Positions 1-7,683 of a stretch of 64,000 nt of DNA are shown here, piece after piece. The stretch is taken from contig NZ_JABAHZ010000001.1 in the NCBI RefSeq assembly GCF_012641265.1, forward strand, positions 1,302,001 through 1,366,000, read 5' to 3'. The notes under the pieces were generated by a model. The model was not told where the DNA came from and ran no database searches. It saw only the letters and a program-made list of their open reading frames with translations. The first letter of the stretch is position 1; each line of letters starts with the position of its first letter. Position numbers and translations under genes: made by a program. This DNA comes from Chitinophaga eiseniae (GTDB lineage Bacteria; Bacteroidota; Bacteroidia; Chitinophagales; Chitinophagaceae).

Positions 1-1759
1 ACCAGATGGTACGTTTATCCAGGACTTTATAACTGCCTCGCTGAAAACCAGGCGCTATGGCAGCAGGTACAAAGATGAACTGCAATGGGAAGAAGGTAGC
101 CTCCTTAGCAATATCTACAGGGCTATCAATGCCAACAGCTACCTCAACAACGGCAGCACCGTCCATTACAGCCTCGAAGAATACATCGATGCAGAAGATA
201 AACTCTCCCTGCTGAAGTTCGATTTCTCCGACAGGCTGATGAATAACTGGAATAACCTCGACATCAATCCACGCACCATACTCAACTATTCCGGTATCGT
301 CAACTACCTGCTGGCCATGGGCTATAACGCAGGATACCAGGAAATCAATGGTCTCACCAATTTCATTTTTGGCAACAGATCCGGTAACCGCAACATCATC
401 AGTTACGGGCAGGTAAGCGCCGCACGCGAGTATATCCACGCAGAAAAAGTAGACGTAGAATACAATACCGACACCGCCCAGATCATCCAGGATATCCTCA
501 AAAACAATCCTTCTTTCTCCTCACAATCCTTCTACCCCTTCATACAAACCACGGTAGCAAACTATGTGAGCAACAGCAAAGAACTGGATCTGCTGAAAAT
601 ATCGAAATACTATGATGATATACCGGCAGCGATGATTCCCCGCCTCATCAGGATGATCAAAGCATCTGTGCTGCCAGTCACCAAAACCAATATCGATACC
701 CTCCTGCCCATTTTCATGAACGACATTGAAAATACGCCCGGATGGCAGGACGATACTTCAGATACTGATACCAGCACCAGCCAGGGTGCGCCTGACTTCA
801 GCGTTACCTTCCTCGATGAAGATAATGCCGTGGTACAGATCCTCTCCGACAATATCCGCTGCGCGGCCCAGATGTTCTACTCCATGACCCTGGGCGACGA
901 GCTGGATGTGTTTAATGTGGTTAATTTCTTCACGCACAAATATATGGTCAGGGGAAATATACAGATCTCCGACCAGCAGCTCCGGGAAGACCTGCAGCTG
1001 TATGTTTTCTCCAATAAATTCACTAACCCCAAAACCGGCAAGATCGTAGACAGAACCCGCCCTGCAGAGCGCATGATGTTCTACAAACAGGTGTTCAACT
1101 ACGGCAATGCACCGGTTACAGAAGATGTGGTAGTGAATAAAGAGTTTCCAAAATACTGGCGTATACTCATTATGGAAGTAGCCAAGTATATCCAGAAAGC
1201 GCAGGATAGTCCAAACCCCGACAGCTACGTATCCCGTCAAACAGTGATGCAGGCAGTGGAAGATCTGCAATATAATCTCTCTACCCACTGCTCCGGTATG
1301 GCTAATGTGATATCACCGATTATCTACGATGAGCTGTACTTCGTTATCAAACGCATCCTCAGTCACCCTGAAATAGTGAAACAACTGGTACCTGCGGGCG
1401 GCAACTGGTGGAAGGTAGTGGAACTGCTCTATGAAGGCATGAAGCACCAACGTCCGAAGACAACTATCCTCTACAATAAAGCCAAACTGGGTTATGCTAT
1501 TCTTAACTCCATCGCCGATTACAACCCGGTAACCTTTGAAGACGACACCCGCTTCTCCACCTTTATCAGTAATGTGGATGCCTTCATCATCAGCCAGGCG
1601 CAACTGCAAAACAGGGACGATGATGACGACACCAGCACCAAAGATGACCAGGATCATAAACGTATCAAAGGCCGTGACAGGGACCGCGATACCGACAGCG
1701 ACGACAAAGCGCCGGAAAAAGCCACCGCGCCTGCCGGCAAGGATGAGTGGGACTTTTGA
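1..1759 (+). CDS. Unrecognised large protein, 3' part of gene (start outside window)
   Basis: The reading frame is open from the first bases of the window, so this is the C-terminal part (at least 585 residues) of a longer protein; the Met codon at 239 is internal. It looks soluble, with no membrane segment or signal peptide in the visible part. The middle is mixed helical sequence. The last 50 residues are a highly charged tail of Asp runs followed by Lys/Arg/Asp repeats, ending in Asp-Glu-Trp-Asp-Phe. I do not recognise the family. It is the first visible gene of a co-directional series that ends with cell-wall hydrolases at 10209, 50 bases before the next gene, so it probably shares that operon. 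A structural or scaffold role in an export or tail-like apparatus would be speculation. Confidence 0.75.
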   Translation, partial: PDGTFIQDFITASLKTRRYGSRYKDELQWEEGSLLSNIYRAINANSYLNNGSTVHYSLEEYIDAEDKLSLLKFDFSDRLMNNWNNLDINPRTILNYSGIVNYLLAMGYNAGYQEINGLTNFIFGNRSGNRNIISYGQVSAAREYIHAEKVDVEYNTDTAQIIQDILKNNPSFSSQSFYPFIQTTVANYVSNSKELDLLKISKYYDDIPAAMIPRLIRMIKASVLPVTKTNIDTLLPIFMNDIENTPGWQDDTSDTDTSTSQGAPDFSVTFLDEDNAVVQILSDNIRCAAQMFYSMTLGDELDVFNVVNFFTHKYMVRGNIQISDQQLREDLQLYVFSNKFTNPKTGKIVDRTRPAERMMFYKQVFNYGNAPVTEDVVVNKEFPKYWRILIMEVAKYIQKAQDSPNPDSYVSRQTVMQAVEDLQYNLSTHCSGMANVISPIIYDELYFVIKRILSHPEIVKQLVPAGGNWWKVVELLYEGMKHQRPKTTILYNKAKLGYAILNSIADYNPVTFEDDTRFSTFISNVDAFIISQAQLQNRDDDDDTSTKDDQDHKRIKGRDRDRDTDSDDKAPEKATAPAGKDEWDF

Positions 1760-1809
1760 CAGACCAGGCATTTGTTCAATTAATCAATCATTCAAAAGTA
1801 TAACCAGCT

Positions 1810-2847
1810 ATGGATATCAATGTAATACCATCCAAAGGTCAGATCCGGGAATTTGCCAGGGCGCAGGCAAGAGAAGTATTGGGCAGCAGCGATGTGTTCA
1901 GGAATATGCCCCTGGAAGACCAGAAAAGCATCTACCTGTCACTGATAGATGACTATACCGCCAAACAGATGAAAAAACACGGTATAGAAGAAAGTATGGC
2001 CACCGACAGCGGAAAAGATATGGGCTACAAAGGCTATGACCCCGGCTTCCAGGGCGACACGAAGTCTTTCAAGGAACTGGTGGACTCTGTGGACTTCCCA
2101 AAATTTGTGGCCGACCTGCTGAAAGCAGTGTTCGACGCTAACCTCAAAGTAATGAAAAGCCAAACAGACAGCTATATCAAACTGATGAAGGAAGCCACCA
2201 AATCTACTGCCGACTTCATCAAAAAAGTAAAGGATGACGACACCTTTGCACGGCTGGCTGAATCACGGAGCGATAAATACAACGTAACCACTGAAAAGCA
2301 AGCCGACGGCAGCTCCAAACTGGCGCTCACCAATCCCGAAGGCGAGAAACAGGATCTCGAAGATGCGGAAGTGAAAAAACATATCCTGGAAGCCAAAATA
2401 AATATGGCGAAAGAACACCGTGCCGCATTGCGTGAAGTATTACTTATGGGCGTAACCCGCCTCGTTGTAGAAAAAGGTGAAATAGACGCACAGGTGGAAT
2501 TCAGCATCAAAGCCACCCGCGCCAGCACTGCCCACCACGACGATCAGAACATCAACACGGTGAACACGCATGTGGAAGCAGATGGCGGCATACTGGGATC
2601 TATATTCGGCGGACCAAGTATGACCACCGATATCACCAACACCAATATCCAGGTAAACACGTCCGATAAAAAGGCGACCGATGACCTCACCGCTAACCTC
2701 AAAGGACATGTAAACATCAAATTCAAAACAGACTACTTCAAACTGGACAACTTCGCCAATATGTACGCAGACGGCGGCGTGGCAGCCCTTAAACCTGCTG
2801 GTAACACCCCTGCTATTGCAGCGCCGGCTGTTGGCGCACCTCATTAA
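1810..2847 (+). CDS. Unrecognised 345-aa cytoplasmic-type protein
   Basis: The 345 residues have no signal peptide or membrane segment. Residues 60-215 are Lys/Glu/Asp-rich and probably helical, with coiled-coil character. Residues 220-330 look beta-rich, with many Thr and Asn and a Gly-rich stretch reading GGILGSIFGG, then a basic and aromatic part (KFKTDYFKLDNFANMYA). The end is Ala/Pro-rich. The start at 1810 follows a 50-base gap and gives a sensible N-terminus (MDINVIPSKGQIREFARAQA). The stop is 12 bases before the next start, which fits one operon. I do not recognise a Pfam family. The gene belongs to the set of unknown proteins that precedes the hydrolases at 6088-10209. Confidence 0.75.
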   Translation: MDINVIPSKGQIREFARAQAREVLGSSDVFRNMPLEDQKSIYLSLIDDYTAKQMKKHGIEESMATDSGKDMGYKGYDPGFQGDTKSFKELVDSVDFPKFVADLLKAVFDANLKVMKSQTDSYIKLMKEATKSTADFIKKVKDDDTFARLAESRSDKYNVTTEKQADGSSKLALTNPEGEKQDLEDAEVKKHILEAKINMAKEHRAALREVLLMGVTRLVVEKGEIDAQVEFSIKATRASTAHHDDQNINTVNTHVEADGGILGSIFGGPSMTTDITNTNIQVNTSDKKATDDLTANLKGHVNIKFKTDYFKLDNFANMYADGGVAALKPAGNTPAIAAPAVGAPH

Positions 2848-2859
2848 TAACTTTCGGAT

Positions 2860-4917
2860 ATGAGCCTGGCTATTTTACATTGGGAATCGGCAGACAACCA
2901 TAGCTATCACTTTAAGATAGATATCGGTACCAACGAATATTACCAGTTCAAGATAGGCAAGCAGATCATTACCAGGGCCGGGATCCAATGGGTGGATGAC
3001 ATTTCGAAGGTGACGCCTTTCCAGCGAAAAAAGAAGCTCACCTTCCTGGGAGACAGTGAAGAAGAAGTAACACTACCCAAAAAGTATTTTGACCGCGAAA
3101 ACTGCCTCGTGCAGCTGTGCAGTGCCAAAGACAGCAACGGCAGAGCGCCGGCAGTTTCCAAAGTAATCAGGATACCTGTTGCCATGCAGCAGATCAATAC
3201 AATGCACTTTAATCTCTCCTCATCAGCAAGTACTATGATGGACACTACAGATTTCAACCCCGTAAGGAATATAACCGCCGAGCAACAGTCGCTGTCGCAG
3301 CAAACTTCTGTGGAGGATATCCTCGGAGGCCTTGTCAGGGCGGTACTGCCGGCAGCCATCAGCTACCTGAACCCGCAAACCACTACCGCTGCTCCGGGGA
3401 GTGGTGCTTCAGGCAACAACAGCAATACCAACATGCTTACCAACCTGCTCGGCGCCGTACTGCGCGCCGTAGCGCCATCCATACCCGGGTTCAGCGGACA
3501 ACAGTCAATAAGCTATGCTGCTGACAGTGATAACCGTTTCGGCAACTATAGCGATGACCTGCCCGGCAACAACCAATTTTCGAAACCGTTCGTATTTGGT
3601 ATTGACGATGCGCTCCTGGCCAGTATGGCCGGACCTATTATCCAGCAAGGGTTACAGCTGCTGCCGCAGCTGATCAATGCCGCCAATCAGCATAAACTGC
3701 AAACGCTGCAGGCCAACAACCAGCTCATGAGCACACTGGCCGGCGATGTGCAGCGCAGGATGATGATGCAACAGTTGATGCAGAACCAACCTGCTGCAGG
3801 AGGCACGCCCAATATCAATCCCGCTGTACTGGCGCAATTACTGGCCCAGTTGCAGAACGCGCAACCGCAGCCAGCCCCGGCTCCTGCCCCGGCGGCTGCC
3901 GCACAGTCCCTTTCACTGGACAATAGCGTCTATTCACTCAGCAACGGGGTAATACTTACTTTCGAATCGCTGAAACTTACACCGCACAATGGCAAAGATG
4001 TATTGCTACTGCAACAGTCTGATAAAATCATCTTCAAAATAAAATTAAATGTAAGTTCATCTCCCAAAAACCCATTACCACGGGCAATCTATACTTTCTA
4101 CTTCAAGGATCCAGCTACCAAACAACTTCTCCTGGAAAAAACATTCCGGAAAAAGGATATTGTAGCTAATACCATTATGGAGTTTGAATTCCTGAAAAAT
4201 GAAATCAGCAGCATCCCGTTGAACAGGAATATCGAAATATTCGCGGAAATGCGCTGGAAAACATCCGGGGAGAAAGTATATAAAGCAATAGGCAACACCA
4301 CCGCGGTATTTGTACAACGCTATTTTGTGCAAAGCCAGGGAGACGCTGTTTCCGGCGAAAAAGAACTGACCGACATGAAAGTATACCGGTCGTTCTGGAA
4401 CAAAGTATGGCAGTCGCCCTCATTGGGAAAATCAAAATCGCTCTGGGAATTAAATGTAGACGCCAGGTACACCGTATCCCTTTCCGCCGATCATACAGCT
4501 AACGGTATCACCCCTACGAAGCTGTCAATCGATGAAAAGGATAAGGAAAGTCTCACCGACACGACTTCCGGCAGGATGAAGGCCGGCATAGAGTTGAGTA
4601 TCACCGAGCTTAACAAGCTGCTCGGCGGATGGGATGGCAATACTCCATTGGAGAACGAACAGCTCAGCGCTATCCGGAATACCGGATTTGCAAAATCCAA
4701 CACAGCGGAAATGATCTATAACATTAAGCTGAGAGGCAGAACCTACGAACAGGGTATGGTATGGGTAGTACCGGTATTCAGGCTTTTCGAGATCACGCTG
4801 GGTAAGGTGGAATCACTCAGCCCGGAAGGATATGTAAACCAGACGACGAACACTAAAGTAAAATTTCCACTGCCGGTAAGTGTCAGGATATTAGGCCTCA
4901 AATCAAATAATCAATAA
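2860..4917 (+). CDS. Unrecognised 685-aa protein with Gln/Pro/Ala linkers
   Basis: This 685-residue protein has at least three parts. Residues 1-115 are a compact beta-type domain. Residues 140-350 are low-complexity, rich in Gln, Asn, Ala and Pro, with two hydrophobic amphipathic stretches (near LGGLVRAVLPAAISYL and LLGAVLRAVAPSIPGF) and a Pro-Ala linker. Residues 350-685 form a beta-rich C-terminal module. Two copies of a short motif occur, QQSISYAADSDN near residue 215 and AQSLSLDNSVYSLS near 350, which resemble motifs in the downstream hydrolases. No signal peptide is visible. It sits in the middle of the unknown-plus-hydrolase operon. I cannot name a function; the multi-domain build with flexible linkers suggests a structural or adaptor protein. 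Confidence 0.75.
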   Translation: MSLAILHWESADNHSYHFKIDIGTNEYYQFKIGKQIITRAGIQWVDDISKVTPFQRKKKLTFLGDSEEEVTLPKKYFDRENCLVQLCSAKDSNGRAPAVSKVIRIPVAMQQINTMHFNLSSSASTMMDTTDFNPVRNITAEQQSLSQQTSVEDILGGLVRAVLPAAISYLNPQTTTAAPGSGASGNNSNTNMLTNLLGAVLRAVAPSIPGFSGQQSISYAADSDNRFGNYSDDLPGNNQFSKPFVFGIDDALLASMAGPIIQQGLQLLPQLINAANQHKLQTLQANNQLMSTLAGDVQRRMMMQQLMQNQPAAGGTPNINPAVLAQLLAQLQNAQPQPAPAPAPAAAAQSLSLDNSVYSLSNGVILTFESLKLTPHNGKDVLLLQQSDKIIFKIKLNVSSSPKNPLPRAIYTFYFKDPATKQLLLEKTFRKKDIVANTIMEFEFLKNEISSIPLNRNIEIFAEMRWKTSGEKVYKAIGNTTAVFVQRYFVQSQGDAVSGEKELTDMKVYRSFWNKVWQSPSLGKSKSLWELNVDARYTVSLSADHTANGITPTKLSIDEKDKESLTDTTSGRMKAGIELSITELNKLLGGWDGNTPLENEQLSAIRNTGFAKSNTAEMIYNIKLRGRTYEQGMVWVVPVFRLFEITLGKVESLSPEGYVNQTTNTKVKFPLPVSVRILGLKSNNQ

Positions 4918-4921
4918 GCAT

Positions 4922-5074
4922 ATGAACTACCCTTATATATATGGTTTGTCGGACGACGACAGCAACGAAACAAAGCAGGATGATGCTGCGGATGCCTACA
5001 AATTTGAAGGCTTTGAGATAGAAGTAAATGTAAAAGTGGTATTGAACCCGGTTACAAAAATAAAAGTATCATGA
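4922..5074 (+). CDS. Small 50-aa acidic protein, translationally coupled
   Basis: A short frame of 50 codons starts with ATG at 4922, five bases after the previous stop, and ends with TGA at 5072-5074. Its TGA overlaps the ATG of the next gene (5071) in an ATGA arrangement, which is typical of translational coupling and is the best evidence that it is real. The N-terminal part is acidic (MNYPYIYGLSDDDSNETKQD) and the C-terminal half is a beta-like stretch (EIEVNVKVVLNPVTKIKVS). The alternating polar and hydrophobic pattern of the second half could be a single hairpin that joins a larger assembly. No family is recognised. Confidence 0.6.
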   Translation: MNYPYIYGLSDDDSNETKQDDAADAYKFEGFEIEVNVKVVLNPVTKIKVS

Positions 5075-5346
5075 TAGACGAAGCATTCATCTCCTTCCGG
5101 GAAATCGTGGACAAACTGCTGGATATCCCGGGAGATTTTACCGATGAAGAAAATGGTGTTCATTCCTACATCTATGAAATAGAAATAGGAACGCCGATAG
5201 AACTGGATGTAAGTGTAGATGAAAACGGTAAAGTGACGATAGGCAGCATCCCTCCGATGTACCGGGTGGCTACCAGTTTCCTGCCGTCTTACCATAGTGT
5301 TACGATAAAAGCTGAAAAATACATCGCACCGGAACATGGCGAATGA
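5071..5346 (+). CDS. Unrecognised 91-aa protein
   Basis: The gene overlaps the upstream 50-codon gene by four bases at its start, and its end overlaps the next start (5336) by 11 bases. It therefore sits in a tightly coupled chain of three small genes. The 91 residues have a helical, acidic N-terminal part and then a beta-rich part with alternating hydrophobic residues (YIYEIEIGTPIELDVSVDE). There is no signal peptide or Cys. It may form a small complex with its coupled neighbours; this is inferred only from the overlap pattern. Confidence 0.7.
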   Translation: MIDEAFISFREIVDKLLDIPGDFTDEENGVHSYIYEIEIGTPIELDVSVDENGKVTIGSIPPMYRVATSFLPSYHSVTIKAEKYIAPEHGE

Positions 5347-6073
5347 CAACAAATACTGGAATCTTGAAGACTTTGTCGACTCGCTGGTCGTAGAGCTGGA
5401 TAAAACCCGCGAAACGCTGGCCATCAAAGCTATCAATAAACCGCTGACCTACACGGTGAAAGACCTGGCTATTGATCTCAACATCTTCCCCACTTTTGAT
5501 GGAGATACGATCAGGTTCATTACCGCACAGCCAGGGCAGCAGGGAGCATCCAAAGTGAATATACAGTTGGGGTCCATTACCGACCAACAGGTGCGGGCTA
5601 CCACCAAAATTTCTGGATTGAAGAATGATACCAAGATAGACGATATAGGCGTAGATGAGAAAACACGCAATAAATTACGCAAGATGGGCGTCAATTCTGT
5701 TGATGACCTGCAACAGGTAGAAAAAAGGCAGGTAGACATACAGCGGGCATCCGATAACGAAATTGATTACAAAACACTGGCTAACCAGATCCAGAAATCC
5801 AGGAGGAACATGACGCCTCCAAAAGTAAATGGGGTAAGCCTCTCGCTGGATGACAACAAGCGTCCGTACCTGCATGTAAAAGGCGAAAACTTCACACTTG
5901 ATCCACGGTATCCACCAGTAACGGTGATCAACAACCAGCTGGCAGAAGTGATGGAGTTTAATACCCATGAGGTGAAAATATTGCTGGACAGACAACATAT
6001 CACACAAAATGAATCGGAGCTGATTATGACATTTGATCCTTATACGCTGGTAAAAATGAATATCCGGATCTAA
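5336..6073 (+). CDS. Unrecognised 245-aa protein with HhH-like and TIG-like parts
   Basis: The start overlaps the previous gene by 11 bases. Residues 1-80 look alpha/beta. Residues 100-130 (DIGVDEKTRNKLRKMGVNSV) resemble a helix-hairpin-helix segment of the kind found in 'the more one threads, the higher the index' loci, but the match is weak. Residues 155-245 look like an immunoglobulin/TIG-type beta-sandwich (VKGENFTLDPRYPPVTVINN), and include VSLSLDDNKRPYL, which resembles the recurring Ser-x-Ser-Asp motif of this operon. No signal peptide is visible. A structural or binding role with the neighbouring unknown proteins is inferred from context only. Confidence 0.7.
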   Translation: MANDNKYWNLEDFVDSLVVELDKTRETLAIKAINKPLTYTVKDLAIDLNIFPTFDGDTIRFITAQPGQQGASKVNIQLGSITDQQVRATTKISGLKNDTKIDDIGVDEKTRNKLRKMGVNSVDDLQQVEKRQVDIQRASDNEIDYKTLANQIQKSRRNMTPPKVNGVSLSLDDNKRPYLHVKGENFTLDPRYPPVTVINNQLAEVMEFNTHEVKILLDRQHITQNESELIMTFDPYTLVKMNIRI

Positions 6074-6087
6074 AATGCTAACCGTAT

Positions 6088-7656
6088 ATGAAGAAGAAGA
6101 AACAAATACCTTACACTTGCTACGATGATGTGCTGAGCAGCTATTATGGCTGTCATCGCCCGCCCAGGAAGAAAAGGAAGACCCTGACGATGAGTTTTGA
6201 CAATGGTGAAATACTCCCCGGGAAAGACAGCGAGCCTTTCCAGGAATATATTGTGGCAAGCTCCCTGGATAAGGATGGAGATGTTTTCGATGAATACGTG
6301 GTACAATCTTATTCCGTTGCGGAAGATAATAGCGGTGAAGAATATGTAGTGCAATCATTTTCGTATAATGATGATAGTTATGAATCCCCTTACCAGGGAA
6401 CCGACTTCATATCTACTTCCTCCACCGTTAGCCAGAACCAGGACCTGCAAACTGATGTACTGGATCCGCTATCCACCGAAAAAGCCGCAGACGCTCCTTC
6501 TTCCGACAAACCGGATACAGATGCACTGATCAATGATATTAAAGGGTTGCAACAACAAAACCCTCCAACCAGTATTGCCCCTGCCGACAACAGCGGCTCC
6601 TTGTCGTCGCGGGAGGAAGAAATAGTGAACGATCTGCAGGCCATACTTTCCGGCAAAAAGGTGTATGATCCGGCTTCAAAGAAAACGGTCAACCGGGAGG
6701 ATATTGGTAAGCAACAATCTGTTGAGGACAACAAACCTGCGCCAGCGCCCGATCCTGGCGCCAAAAACGAGCATGCTATTTTTGACCGCATCGCGCAAAA
6801 TATGAAGTATGCCAATGCCTACAATCTTGGCACCATACAGGTAGATACAGAAGAACTGAATAATCGTTTCAATGATTTCGACAAAGTACCGGAAGCACCG
6901 GCCAAACGCCCGGCCACTCCTGCCCCGCCGGCAGCTCCTGCACCTGCCCCGGTGAGCCAGCAGGAAGACTTTGATCCCACCGAATTCATACGCGACCTCG
7001 ATGAAATGCGTAAGCAAGGTCAGGGGCAGCCTGTAGCCACTGTTGAAGCGCAGCCGGCGCCCAGTACACAGATGAGCCCTCCCGGCGCTACTGCGGCGGA
7101 TTTCCCTCCAAGGCCCACCAACTTACGCCCGTTACACACACCCGAACGCGCCGCGGAATTTGGCACCTTCGCCTATGTGGCAGACCCTACTACCTTCAAT
7201 GGCGATGGTATCCGCGTAACAGATAATTGGGTACACGATAACATCATGAGTGTGAGCATACCACAGTTGAATGGGAAGCAGGCGAACGGACACCCGATAC
7301 AACATGGCTCTATCCTCTTCCACCGCGCGGGAGCCGACAGGCTACAACGCCTCTGGGCAGCGTGGGAAGCCGCGGGACTACTGGACAGGGTGCTTTCCTT
7401 TGAAGGTGGATATGCTGCACGCTTTATACGGCACACAGAAAACCGCAGCCCAAGGCCGCTGAGCAATCACTCCTGGGGCACTGCATTCGACATCAATGCC
7501 TCTCAAAACCCATTTGGCCAGGAACCTGCACAGATGGGGCAACCAGGCTGCGTAAGAGAATTGGTGGCTATCGCCAATCAACATGGGTTCTTCTGGGGAG
7601 GCCACTTCAACGGGCATAAAGATGGGATGCATTTTGAACTAGGCAAAACAATTTAA
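6088..7656 (+). CDS. M15-type D-Ala-D-Ala carboxypeptidase-like protein with long linker
   Basis: This 522-residue protein ends in a peptidase domain (about 345-522) of the M15/LAS metallopeptidase type, which cleaves peptide cross-links of peptidoglycan. The zinc-site pattern is visible: His461 and Asp468 in SNHSWGTAFDIN, and His515 in GMHFELG. Residues 1-340 form a long disordered region rich in Asp, Ser, Pro and Ala. It contains two near-repeats, EYVVQSYSVAEDN and EYVVQSFSYNDDSY (about residues 69-95), preceded by EYIVASSLDKDGD. No classical signal peptide is present, so release would need a dedicated route or lysis. It lies 14 bases after the previous gene and 27 before the next hydrolase, and so belongs to the same operon. 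Confidence 0.8.
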   Translation: MKKKKQIPYTCYDDVLSSYYGCHRPPRKKRKTLTMSFDNGEILPGKDSEPFQEYIVASSLDKDGDVFDEYVVQSYSVAEDNSGEEYVVQSFSYNDDSYESPYQGTDFISTSSTVSQNQDLQTDVLDPLSTEKAADAPSSDKPDTDALINDIKGLQQQNPPTSIAPADNSGSLSSREEEIVNDLQAILSGKKVYDPASKKTVNREDIGKQQSVEDNKPAPAPDPGAKNEHAIFDRIAQNMKYANAYNLGTIQVDTEELNNRFNDFDKVPEAPAKRPATPAPPAAPAPAPVSQQEDFDPTEFIRDLDEMRKQGQGQPVATVEAQPAPSTQMSPPGATAADFPPRPTNLRPLHTPERAAEFGTFAYVADPTTFNGDGIRVTDNWVHDNIMSVSIPQLNGKQANGHPIQHGSILFHRAGADRLQRLWAAWEAAGLLDRVLSFEGGYAARFIRHTENRSPRPLSNHSWGTAFDINASQNPFGQEPAQMGQPGCVRELVAIANQHGFFWGGHFNGHKDGMHFELGKTI

Positions 7657-7683
7657 TTTTCTCAGTTATACAATCCGTTTAAA

